DNA of 64,000 nucleotides. Origin: ZLKRG08 sp046091905 (GTDB lineage Bacteria > Actinomycetota > Actinomycetes > Nanopelagicales > Nanopelagicaceae). Location: assembly GCA_046091905.1 (NCBI GenBank), contig JBJTCN010000025.1, forward strand, positions 32,817-96,816. Reading direction: 5' to 3'. Below are positions 40,512 through 48,349 of this stretch, piece by piece. Within the stretch, counting starts at the first letter, position 1. Every line of letters begins with the position of its first letter. Below the pieces are notes generated by a model that did not search any database, was not told the DNA's origin, and was given only the letters and a program-made list of their open reading frames with translations. The position numbers and the translations under genes are program-made.

Positions 40512-41788
40512 CCTATCCGCTCCAGAACTAATGGCAGCCTCTGATAATTTGAGTCATACTCAACTGCACCAACTAATGATTCCTCGGCGCGGTCGAAGAG
40601 TTCAGGTTTATCGGTATGCAAAGTAAATATTGGTTGACCCTTGGCAACTTGCTCGCCTGGCTTGGCATGGATTTCGATTCCGGCACCTAGTTGTAGTGCT
40701 TCACCTTGTTTTGCGCGACCCGCACCTAAGCGCCAAGCAGCTATGCCAACTTTAAGCGCATCCATCCGCGTCATTACGCCACTTGCATCCGCGTTAATTA
40801 CCAATTTCTCTTTGGCAACTGGTAATGCACCATCTGGATCGCCATTTTGTGCGCTAATCATTCTTCGCCAATGATCCATCGCTTTACCATTCTTTAAATT
40901 ATCTGCAGGATCCACCCCAGAAATGCCTGCTAAATCCAGCATTTCACGCGCTAAAAGCACGGTCAGTTCAACTACATCAGCTGGTCCGCCGCCTGCCAAA
41001 ACTTCGACAGATTCGCGAACTTCAAGTGCATTACCTGCAGTTAAACCAAGCGGAACATCCATCGCGGTTATAATTGCGCGAATATTTACTCCAGCGCTCT
41101 TACCTATTTCGACCATCACGGTTGCTAATTCTCGAGCCTTTATCGGATCGCTCATAAAGGCACCACTACCTGTTTTTACATCCAAAATTAATGAACCAGT
41201 ACCCTCTGCAATTTTCTTACTCATAATTGAAGAAGCAATCAACGGAATTGCCTCTACGGTCGCGGTGACATCACGAAGTGCATATAGTTTCTTATCTGCT
41301 GGAGCTAAACCAGAACCGGCCGCACAAATTACACCGCCAGTTTCTTGAATTACTTTTAACATCTCTTCATTAGAAAGCGCGGCCTTCCAGCCTGGAATTG
41401 ATTCTAATTTATCTAATGTGCCACCAGTATGGCCAAGACCACGTCCAGATAACTGCGGGACTGCAGCGCCACAGGAGGCAACTAATGGAACAAGCGGCAG
41501 TGTGATTTTATCTCCCACGCCACCAGTTGAATGTTTATCTACTGTAGGCCGATCCAGCATTGACCAATTCATTCTTTCGCCACTTCGGATCATCGCATCT
41601 GTCCAACGTGAAATTTCGTGGCGTTCCATACCGTTTAACAAAATCGCCATTGCAAGAGCTGACATCTGTTCGTCTGCAACTACTCCGCGGGTATAGGCAT
41701 CCACTACCCAATCGATTTGCTCATCATTTAAAACCTTGCAATCGCGTTTTATAGCAATGATTTCTGGGGCGGTAAAACGTTCAGTCAT
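40508..41788 (-). CDS. deoA: Thymidine/pyrimidine nucleoside phosphorylase
   Basis: The 426-aa enzyme splits thymidine or deoxyuridine with phosphate to base and deoxyribose-1-phosphate. It has KHSTGGVGDK (phosphate site), SGRGLGHTGGTLDKLESIPG (family signature) and MSKKIAEG. Product deoxyribose-1-phosphate needs a mutase and DeoC, both encoded nearby on the plus strand. It overlaps cdd and add by 4 bp each. Confidence 0.93.
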   Translation of the reverse strand: MTERFTAPEIIAIKRDCKVLNDEQIDWVVDAYTRGVVADEQMSALAMAILLNGMERHEISRWTDAMIRSGERMNWSMLDRPTVDKHSTGGVGDKITLPLVPLVASCGAAVPQLSGRGLGHTGGTLDKLESIPGWKAALSNEEMLKVIQETGGVICAAGSGLAPADKKLYALRDVTATVEAIPLIASSIMSKKIAEGTGSLILDVKTGSGAFMSDPIKARELATVMVEIGKSAGVNIRAIITAMDVPLGLTAGNALEVRESVEVLAGGGPADVVELTVLLAREMLDLAGISGVDPADNLKNGKAMDHWRRMISAQNGDPDGALPVAKEKLVINADASGVMTRMDALKVGIAAWRLGAGRAKQGEALQLGAGIEIHAKPGEQVAKGQPIFTLHTDKPELFDRAEESLVGAVEYDSNYQRLPLVLERIG

Positions 41789-42171
41789 TTCAAATCTTCA
41801 GGCCCAAAAGCCCACGGAAGCATCTCTGACATTTTCTGTGGACCATCCGGAGTCATTAATAGAGCATCTGCTCCACCATGTTCGAATAACAATTGGCGAC
41901 AACGACCACATGGCGCTAAGAATCTGGTATCGCCCCCAACGCAAACGATTGCAATTAAGCGGCCACCGCCAGTGGTGGCCAAATTAGAGACCAAGCCGCA
42001 TTCAGCGCATAAACCAAGGCCATATGAAGCATTTTCCACATTACAGCCTTCAATAATTCGACCATCATCAACTAACGCGGCAACGCCTACTGGAAATTTT
42101 GAATATGGTGCATAAGCCTTCTTCATTGCCGCATTAGCGCGCTGGTGAATTTCTTCCCAGTTGATCTCCAT
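41785..42171 (-). CDS. cdd: Cytidine deaminase
   Basis: The 128-aa zinc enzyme makes (deoxy)uridine from (deoxy)cytidine. Zinc ligands are C55, C88 and C91, with the catalytic glutamate E57 in CAE, and NVENASYG as the ribose-binding segment. Its ATG overlaps the permease stop by one base (TAATG). Size is typical of homotetrameric Cdd. Confidence 0.94.
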   Translation of the reverse strand: MEINWEEIHQRANAAMKKAYAPYSKFPVGVAALVDDGRIIEGCNVENASYGLGLCAECGLVSNLATTGGGRLIAIVCVGGDTRFLAPCGRCRQLLFEHGGADALLMTPDGPQKMSEMLPWAFGPEDLK

Positions 42172-43430
42172 TACTTACTGCCTCCTCGGCGATAAGGAAC
42201 TCCATCCGCTGCCGGCATACGTAATCTTTGGGTACCAAGTCCAAGCACTAAGAGCGTCATTACATAAGGTGTCATGGTCACAAACTGTCCAGGTAGTTGC
42301 TCAACTCCGTAATAAAGTGAGACTGAAATTATTGATAGTGCGATGCTAAAGGCCACAGAAACAAATTTGCCTTTTCGGAAATTAATTATTGCAAAAATAA
42401 TCATGGCCACTGCAACTAACATCAACAGCGCATGAACCGCTTCGGAGTCTCGCAATTGCAGCGCATCGGCAAAACCAAAGAGCGCTGCACCTGACATCAA
42501 TCCACCTGGACGCCAATTTCCGAAAATTAACGCAGCTAAACCAATATAACCACGACCACCGGTTTGCGCTTCTTGATAATGATTAGCCGCAACTATGGCT
42601 AGGAAAGCTCCACCCAAACCTGCAAAACCGCCAGAGATTAAAACGCCGGCATATTTCATCTTATAAACATTTACACCTAGAGATTCTGCTGCAGTTGGCG
42701 CTTCACCTGCGCTTCTTAGACGAAGTCCAAATGCAGTGTGCCATAAGAACCAATATGAAAATGGCACTAAGGCAATTGCAATCATGGTTACGTATGAAAC
42801 TTCGCCAGTTAATCCCCGCAAAATTGAGAAGAGATCCGAAATAAAGAACCATTTTTTATTAGCAATAGCGCCAAGTAAATCTGGGCTTTCCCAACCAAAA
42901 AGATTGCCACCAGAGAGTATGGGCAAGCCATTGGTTCCGATGGCTTTTACATCTGGTGATTGCGATGGGCCTAACCAAGTGCCATTTTTGTAGAGAATAG
43001 TGGAAAAATATCTAACTAGGCCCGCTGCAATAATATTTACGGCAACACCTGAAACTACGTGATCTACTCCAAAACCAACGGTAGCAATGGCATGGATTAG
43101 CGCGCCAACTGCACCCATAAAAATTCCAGCTATTAAACCGGCCCATGGTCCATGTTTGGAACCAATAAATCCGCCGCCCCATGCGCCCATAATCATCATG
43201 CCTTCAAGGCCAATGTTTACGACACCAGAACGTTCAGAGAATAAACCTCCAAGTGCGGCCATAGCGATTGGCACTGAAAGTAAAAGCGCAGCCGATGCCG
43301 TGCCAGCGCTAGTTAAATCTGAAGCTCCCGTAATCATTCGAATTACAGATAATCCAAAAACTAAACTAAAGGCATAGATAGCCAACCGCGCTGGCTTACT
43401 CATTTTATTTAAATTCAATAAATTAAGCAT
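42171..43430 (-). CDS. Nucleoside ABC transporter permease (second subunit)
   Basis: The 419-aa protein belongs to the branched-chain/nucleoside permease family (NupQ/YufQ-like), with about ten hydrophobic helices and the glycine-rich RSGVVNIGLEGMMIMGAWGGG segment plus the coupling-helix EAPTAAESLGVNV motif. It pairs with the permease just upstream (8-bp overlap) to form the membrane channel. The C-terminal part (about 330-419) is longer than usual and adds hydrophobic segments. Confidence 0.9.
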   Translation of the reverse strand: MLNLLNLNKMSKPARLAIYAFSLVFGLSVIRMITGASDLTSAGTASAALLLSVPIAMAALGGLFSERSGVVNIGLEGMMIMGAWGGGFIGSKHGPWAGLIAGIFMGAVGALIHAIATVGFGVDHVVSGVAVNIIAAGLVRYFSTILYKNGTWLGPSQSPDVKAIGTNGLPILSGGNLFGWESPDLLGAIANKKWFFISDLFSILRGLTGEVSYVTMIAIALVPFSYWFLWHTAFGLRLRSAGEAPTAAESLGVNVYKMKYAGVLISGGFAGLGGAFLAIVAANHYQEAQTGGRGYIGLAALIFGNWRPGGLMSGAALFGFADALQLRDSEAVHALLMLVAVAMIIFAIINFRKGKFVSVAFSIALSIISVSLYYGVEQLPGQFVTMTPYVMTLLVLGLGTQRLRMPAADGVPYRRGGSK

Positions 43431-44538
43431 TGGCCACCGCCTTTGCTAATTCATTTGAGACTATTTTGACGCGATACCTACTTACAACTTCATAAGCCAC
43501 AACCGAACTAAGCAGGATTGAACCTTGCATGATGAAATAGGTTTCCGGCGCAATATCAATTAATTCAAGCGAGCGAGATGAGACTTCCAGGAATGAGAAG
43601 AGCAGGCTAGCAAAGGCCATTCCGACTGCCCCGTTTCTACCTAACAGCGCAACTGCAATTGCAGAGAAGCCAAGTCCAGCTCTAAATCCCATATTGTATG
43701 TATGAGTTTCTGCCAAAATAGTTGGTAGCCCAGAAAGACCGGCAATAGCGCCAGAAGAAATCATGGCTACCACAATCATCTTCTTAGAATTGACACCGCT
43801 AACCCGAGCTGCCATTGGATTAATTCCGGAGGCGCGAAGTTCGAAACCAAAACGAGTTCGGTTTACGATCCACCAAAAAGCAATTCCAAGCGCAATGGCA
43901 ACTGCGAACATTCCATAAATCGCGCGACCTTGAGTAACCGATTTATCTAAATTGCTAGTTAAAAAGGAGAGATTAGGCATCCATGCCGACTCTGGAAGAG
44001 TTGCGGTTGATAGATTATTTGAACCTTCAATTTTGACTGAGAAATAAGTAGAGAAGAGAAATGCGCTAAATCCACCTGCGATGCTATTTAACATGATGGT
44101 GGAAATAACTTCATTAATACCTCGTTTTACCTTCAAAATACCGGCAATTGCTGCCCAAAGCCCGCCCACCGTCATCGCAATTATGAAGATCGCAAGTACA
44201 TGAAGTACCGGCGGCAAAGTAAACATGGCACCGATATACATAGAAAATAGCGCAGCTAAACGAAGTTGACCTTCAACGCCAATATTAAAGAGTCCCGCTC
44301 TAAAGGTAGTCGCAATTGCAATTGCTGCTATGTAATATGAAGTTGCGGAATTTAAAGCTTCTATTAGTGAACTTGTGGTAGATCCAAATTGCCACATCGT
44401 TTGAAATGCTTCAATCGGCGATTTCTTGGTAACCAAGAGCGCTATTGAGGAAATTATGAACGAGACGATAGCTGCAGAGACTGGAGCTGCTAGCGCCAAA
44501 CCAATTTGCTTTGGATTTAATCGCTGTGTGAGTTTCAC
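43423..44538 (-). CDS. Nucleoside ABC transporter permease (first subunit)
   Basis: The 371-aa permease (NupP/YufP-like) has about ten helices with the family segment FRAGLFNIGVEGQLRLAALF and the cytoplasmic coupling loop GINPMAARVSGVN. It overlaps the ATPase by 4 bp and the second permease by 8 bp. With cdd, deoA and add in the same operon, nucleosides are the clear substrate class. Confidence 0.9.
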   Translation of the reverse strand: MKLTQRLNPKQIGLALAAPVSAAIVSFIISSIALLVTKKSPIEAFQTMWQFGSTTSSLIEALNSATSYYIAAIAIATTFRAGLFNIGVEGQLRLAALFSMYIGAMFTLPPVLHVLAIFIIAMTVGGLWAAIAGILKVKRGINEVISTIMLNSIAGGFSAFLFSTYFSVKIEGSNNLSTATLPESAWMPNLSFLTSNLDKSVTQGRAIYGMFAVAIALGIAFWWIVNRTRFGFELRASGINPMAARVSGVNSKKMIVVAMISSGAIAGLSGLPTILAETHTYNMGFRAGLGFSAIAVALLGRNGAVGMAFASLLFSFLEVSSRSLELIDIAPETYFIMQGSILLSSVVAYEVVSRYRVKIVSNELAKAVANA

Positions 44539-46040
44539 TTCATCGCTCCTGTCATCGCAGCGCCTAAGGATTCTGGCGTGGTGTTGGCTGGATTCAGTTC
44601 AGCAGTAACTTCGCCACGCAGCATGACCAGTAAACGATCTGACATACCGATTAACTCTTCTAAATCTGCAGAGATTAAGACAATCGCCATTCCCTTTTCG
44701 CGGGCTTTGCGAAGCTCTTCCCAAATTGCACCCTGCGCGCCAACATCCACGCCACGGGTTGGATGGGATGCCACTAACAATTTCGGTGCATGAACCATTT
44801 CGCGACCCACAATAAATTTCTGTTGATTGCCGCCAGATAAAGCAGTTGCCAGTGTGTTTGGTCCCGGAGCACGTACATCAAATTCCTGCATGATTACACG
44901 AGTATCTTCGATGGTTGCTTTTTTATCCAATACAAAACCATTAAATATTGGTTTCTTGCGTTGGTAACCGAGAATTCGATTCTCCCAAAGTGGTGAGCCC
45001 AACATTAACGCTTGGCGATGGCGATCCTCAGGAATAAATCCAATTCCTAAATCTCTTCGTTCGGCAACACTTAAATTATCGATTGAGGAATTATCGAAAT
45101 TGATACTTCCTTCATATTCTAAAAGACCCAAGATAGCCTCAGTTAATTCGGATTGCCCATTACCTTCTACGCCAGCAATTCCTATTACTTCGCCAGCATG
45201 CAATTTAAAAGAGATATTGGTGAGCAAATTACGTGCACCCTTAGATGGCACGGTTACGCCAGAAAGTTCTAGCACCACATTCTCGCGCTTGGTATCGCCT
45301 TTGATTTCTGGTTTTGGCAACTCAGATCCCACCATCAACTCTGCAAGCTTTTGAGAAGTTACCTCTTTCGATTTAACTTCGGCTACGGTGGCTCCAGCTC
45401 TTATTACAGTAACTTCGTCGGCAACTCGGAGTACTTCATCTAACTTATGCGAAATAAAAATTACTGACATTCCCTTTTCGCGTAAGCCATGAAGTGCACC
45501 GAATAAATCATCTACTTCCTGTGGCACCAAAACTGCTGTCGGCTCATCGAAAATCAAAATATTCGCGCCACGATATAAAACTTTTAAAATCTCAACGCGC
45601 TGACGTTGGCCCACACCTAGGTTTTCTACTAATTCATCTGGATTAATTTCTAGGCCATAAGTTGCAGCCATATCATTGATTTTTTTTCGTGCCACCTCAA
45701 AGTCAATTTGTGAACTTCGCTTAGGCTCAGCGCCTAAAATAATATTTTCCAAAACTGTAAAATTATCAGCCAACATAAAGTGTTGATGCACCATGCCGAT
45801 TCCAGCTTCGATGGCCTCATTTGGATTCTTAAAGTTAACCTGATTTCCATTTACAAAAATTTCGCCGCCATCTGGGCGTTGCATTCCGTAAAGAATCTTC
45901 ATAACGGTTGATTTACCAGCGCCGTTTTCGCCGACTAACGCATGAACCGATCCGCTCTGGACCTTAAGTGAGACATCTTTATTTGCCACTACGCCTGGAA
46001 AGCGCTTAGAGATATGTCGAAGTTCTACTGAAACTGACAC
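44535..46040 (-). CDS. Nucleoside ABC transporter ATPase, double-domain
   Basis: The 501-aa protein carries two ABC cassettes (NupO/RbsA-like). The first has GENGAGKST, LGVGQRQRVEILK (a degenerate signature) and FDEPTAVL; the second has GVEGNGQSE (degenerate Walker A) and LSGGNQQKFIVGREM with an atypical Walker B end (ASHPTRGVD). This asymmetry is normal in sugar/nucleoside importers. GTG start with GAGGAG about 10 bases upstream. Separated from the binding-protein gene by a 115-bp gap with a stem-loop. Confidence 0.92.
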   Translation of the reverse strand: MSVSVELRHISKRFPGVVANKDVSLKVQSGSVHALVGENGAGKSTVMKILYGMQRPDGGEIFVNGNQVNFKNPNEAIEAGIGMVHQHFMLADNFTVLENIILGAEPKRSSQIDFEVARKKINDMAATYGLEINPDELVENLGVGQRQRVEILKVLYRGANILIFDEPTAVLVPQEVDDLFGALHGLREKGMSVIFISHKLDEVLRVADEVTVIRAGATVAEVKSKEVTSQKLAELMVGSELPKPEIKGDTKRENVVLELSGVTVPSKGARNLLTNISFKLHAGEVIGIAGVEGNGQSELTEAILGLLEYEGSINFDNSSIDNLSVAERRDLGIGFIPEDRHRQALMLGSPLWENRILGYQRKKPIFNGFVLDKKATIEDTRVIMQEFDVRAPGPNTLATALSGGNQQKFIVGREMVHAPKLLVASHPTRGVDVGAQGAIWEELRKAREKGMAIVLISADLEELIGMSDRLLVMLRGEVTAELNPANTTPESLGAAMTGAMK

Positions 46041-46095
46041 CTGTTAGATGCTCCTCGCCGTTGAGTTCTAAAAAATTTACTCGTCAATCTTAAAG

Positions 46096-46133
46096 AAAGT
46101 AGCCCGATTAGGAAATCCTAACCGGGCTACTTT
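46096..46133 (-). terminator. Intra-operon stem-loop after the nucleoside-binding-protein gene
   Basis: Two 18-base arms (46096-46113 and 46116-46133) are complementary except at one position. On the minus strand that position becomes a G-U pair, while on the plus strand it is an A-C mismatch, so the structure favours minus-strand RNA. It is followed by a short U-rich stretch (CUUUCUUU), so it may be a partial terminator or a 3' stabiliser that lets binding protein exceed ATPase and permeases. Confidence 0.7.
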
Positions 46134-46155
46134 GGTCACAATTGTTCAGTGAAAA

Positions 46156-47217
46156 TTACTTCCCTGGAACAGATGGAACCTTAATCTTGCCTGACTTGAT
46201 TGCTGCAGCTGCGGCATCAATCTTCGCCTTGTACTTGTTGATATATCCGCCAGAGTATGAAACGCCAACGCCACCATTTGTTAGATCATAGCGACGTCCG
46301 TAAATACCAGCCTTTTCATCAAGAATATCGTTAACGGTACGACCAGATACTGCGTTTTCAATAACGTCATATACAGCGTTATCTACACGCTTGGTCATAG
46401 AGGTCAACATATTCTTCTTCTCTGCAGCAGAAGCGGTTAGGTACTGATCAGAGTCAACACCAATTGTCCAAATCTTCTTGCCTGCTGATGCAGCTTCAGT
46501 TGCTGCTTGGAAGTTACCTGCGCCTGATCCACCAGCTGCTGAGTAAACAACGTCAACACCCTTATCAATCATGCCTTTAACAATAACTTTCATTTTTGCT
46601 GGGTCATTGAAACCTGAGAAATCAGGGAATTCAGTTACGTACTTAACGTCAACTGATGCTGACTTATTGGTTGCTTTAACACCTGCAACGAAACCTGCTT
46701 CAAACTTCTGAAGTAGTGGAATGCGAACTCCGCCAACATAGCCAATCTTGCCGGACTTAGATGATAGAGCTGCAGCTACACCTGCAAGGTATGAACCTTG
46801 TTCTTCAGAGAAAACCATTGATGTAACGTTAAGTGCAGGTACTGATGCATCATCAATAATTCCAAACTGAGTGTTTGGGAATTCCTGTGCAACAGTTGTA
46901 ATTGGACCTGCATATAAGAAACCAACCGCAATGATTGGGCTGTAGCCAGCTTGTGCTAATAGACGAAGCTTGTCTGTACGTTCAGAGTCAGTACCCTGAG
47001 TAACAGTAATTTCCTTAGAGGCAATGCCCCACTTCTTCTTTGCACGATCTAGACCTGCAGCTGCAGAGTCGTTAAATGACTTATCGCCACGGCCTCCGAT
47101 GTCATACGCAATACCAACTTTTACATTTGATGCTGCGCGTGATGGAGCCGCGATAAAGCCGACGGTTGCCATTGTTGCTGCTGCAGCAACTGCGACAATA
47201 CGTGAGAATTTCTTCAA
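46156..47217 (-). CDS. BMP/PnrA-type nucleoside-binding protein, secreted, no lipobox
   Basis: The 353-aa substrate-binding protein has a signal peptide (MKKFSRIVAVAAAATMATVGFIAAPSRA) and the BMP-family pattern VGIAYDIGGRGDKSFNDSA, NTQFGIIDD and TIGVDSDQY. Members bind nucleosides for ABC import. No cysteine is seen, so there is no lipobox and cleavage would be by signal peptidase I (SRA/AS). I use TTG at 47215-47217, directly after GGGAGGAAAA; an ATG 12 bases upstream would place that ribosome site inside the gene. It heads the nucleoside operon. Confidence 0.9.
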   Translation of the reverse strand: MKKFSRIVAVAAAATMATVGFIAAPSRAASNVKVGIAYDIGGRGDKSFNDSAAAGLDRAKKKWGIASKEITVTQGTDSERTDKLRLLAQAGYSPIIAVGFLYAGPITTVAQEFPNTQFGIIDDASVPALNVTSMVFSEEQGSYLAGVAAALSSKSGKIGYVGGVRIPLLQKFEAGFVAGVKATNKSASVDVKYVTEFPDFSGFNDPAKMKVIVKGMIDKGVDVVYSAAGGSGAGNFQAATEAASAGKKIWTIGVDSDQYLTASAAEKKNMLTSMTKRVDNAVYDVIENAVSGRTVNDILDEKAGIYGRRYDLTNGGVGVSYSGGYINKYKAKIDAAAAAIKSGKIKVPSVPGK

Positions 47218-47221
47218 TTTT

Positions 47222-47227
47222 CCTCCC
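47222..47227 (-). promoter_or_regulatory. Ribosome binding site deciding the TTG start of the nucleoside-binding protein
   Basis: GGGAGG with a 4-base AAAA spacer precedes TTG at 47215-47217 on the minus strand. The in-frame ATG at 47227-47229 overlaps this site and has no ribosome site of its own. Confidence 0.7.
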
Positions 47228-47234
47228 ATGGGTT

Positions 47235-47256
47235 AGCTATCAAGGCCTTGATAGCT
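47235..47256. repeat. 22-bp perfect palindrome upstream of the nucleoside-binding-protein gene
   Basis: The half-site AGCTATCAAGG is followed directly by its exact reverse complement, with no spacer. It ends 7 bases before GGGAGG of the binding-protein gene. Absence of a T-run and of a loop argues against a terminator; an operator for a dimeric repressor of nucleoside uptake is the best reading. The regulator is not evident in the window. Confidence 0.65.
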
Positions 47257-47352
47257 CTTAATCGGGAGCCTAGTAGGGGTTAGTCAAAATTTCTAACGAA
47301 ACTGCAGCTCACTTGGTTACTTTTTGATGAACCCTAAAGTGCAAGTTGAAAG

Positions 47353-48345
47353 TTAACCGAGTATTCCAAGAGCTCTGTAGGAATCTTTGAGCGTTTTACT
47401 TGCCAAAAGACGCGCTTTTTCCGCTCCGCCATTCAAGATTTGGATTAATTCACCTTCATCTTTTAGTAGCTCCAACGCCTTTTCGCGCATTGGGCGCAGA
47501 TATTCAACTGTAGCTTCGGCAACCGCACCTTTGAAATCTCCATAACCTTTTCCAACAAATTCAGCTTCAATTTGCGAGATATTTTTCTGGGTTACTACTG
47601 AATAAATAGTCATTAAATTGCTAATACCTGGCTTATTTTCTACATCAAAAATCACTTCACGACCAGTATCGGTAACCGCGCTCTTAATCTTCTTTGCATT
47701 TATCTCTGGCGCATCCATTAATTCGATAACACCGCTTGCCGATTCTGAAGACTTTGACATTTTCTTAGTTGGCTCTTGTAAATCATAAATCTTTGCACCC
47801 TCTTCGAGAATGTAGGCCTCAGGTAGCGTAAATACCTGGCCATATCTAGTATTAAAACGATTCGCTAAATCGCGAGTGATTTCAATATGTTGACGTTGAT
47901 CTTCTCCAACCGGAACGAGATCAGCTTGATAAAGCAGAATGTCGGCCGCCTGCAACATGGGATAGGTAAATAAACCAACGCGAGCGCCATCTGCGCCACC
48001 TTTAGCTGATTTATCTTTGAACTGCGTCATTCGGCTAGCTTCACCAAATGATGCTATGCACTCCATAATCCAACCTAATTGGTTATGTTCTGGTAAATGC
48101 GACTGCACAAATAGCGCGGACTTTTCAGTATCAATACCAACTGCAATTAATTGTGCCGCTGAAGCTAGAGTTCTTGCGCGAAGCAACTTTGGATCAACAT
48201 CTCCAGTTAGCGCATGTAAATCAACAATTGCATAGTAAGTTTCATGCCCCTTTTGCAGATCTACCCATTGCTTGACCGCGCCAAGGTAGTTGCCTAAGTG
48301 GAATGATTCCGAAGTTGGCTGGATGCCCGAAAGTACTCGCTTCAC
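47353..48345 (-). CDS. trpS: Tryptophanyl-tRNA synthetase
   Basis: The 330-aa class I synthetase has the HIGH-equivalent in SESFHLGNYLG, the KMSKS loop exactly as KKMSKSSES, and GEDQRQHIEITRDLANRFN for tRNA/Trp recognition. Length is typical. The GTG start has GGGAGA about 10 bases upstream and lies 4 bp after the CorC-like stop, so the two are co-transcribed. The nucleoside-binding gene follows 135 bp downstream with its own likely control region. Confidence 0.95.
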   Translation of the reverse strand: MKRVLSGIQPTSESFHLGNYLGAVKQWVDLQKGHETYYAIVDLHALTGDVDPKLLRARTLASAAQLIAVGIDTEKSALFVQSHLPEHNQLGWIMECIASFGEASRMTQFKDKSAKGGADGARVGLFTYPMLQAADILLYQADLVPVGEDQRQHIEITRDLANRFNTRYGQVFTLPEAYILEEGAKIYDLQEPTKKMSKSSESASGVIELMDAPEINAKKIKSAVTDTGREVIFDVENKPGISNLMTIYSVVTQKNISQIEAEFVGKGYGDFKGAVAEATVEYLRPMREKALELLKDEGELIQILNGGAEKARLLASKTLKDSYRALGILG

Positions 48346-48349
48346 CCTG

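Noticed and set aside
47227..47229. ATG as start of the nucleoside-binding protein
   Set aside because: It overlaps the GGGAGG ribosome site and adds four residues before the signal peptide; the TTG right after GGGAGGAAAA is preferred.
47235..47256. Palindrome as a rho-independent terminator of trpS
   Set aside because: There is no loop between arms, no T-run on either side, and it is 97 bases after trpS but just before the next gene's ribosome site.
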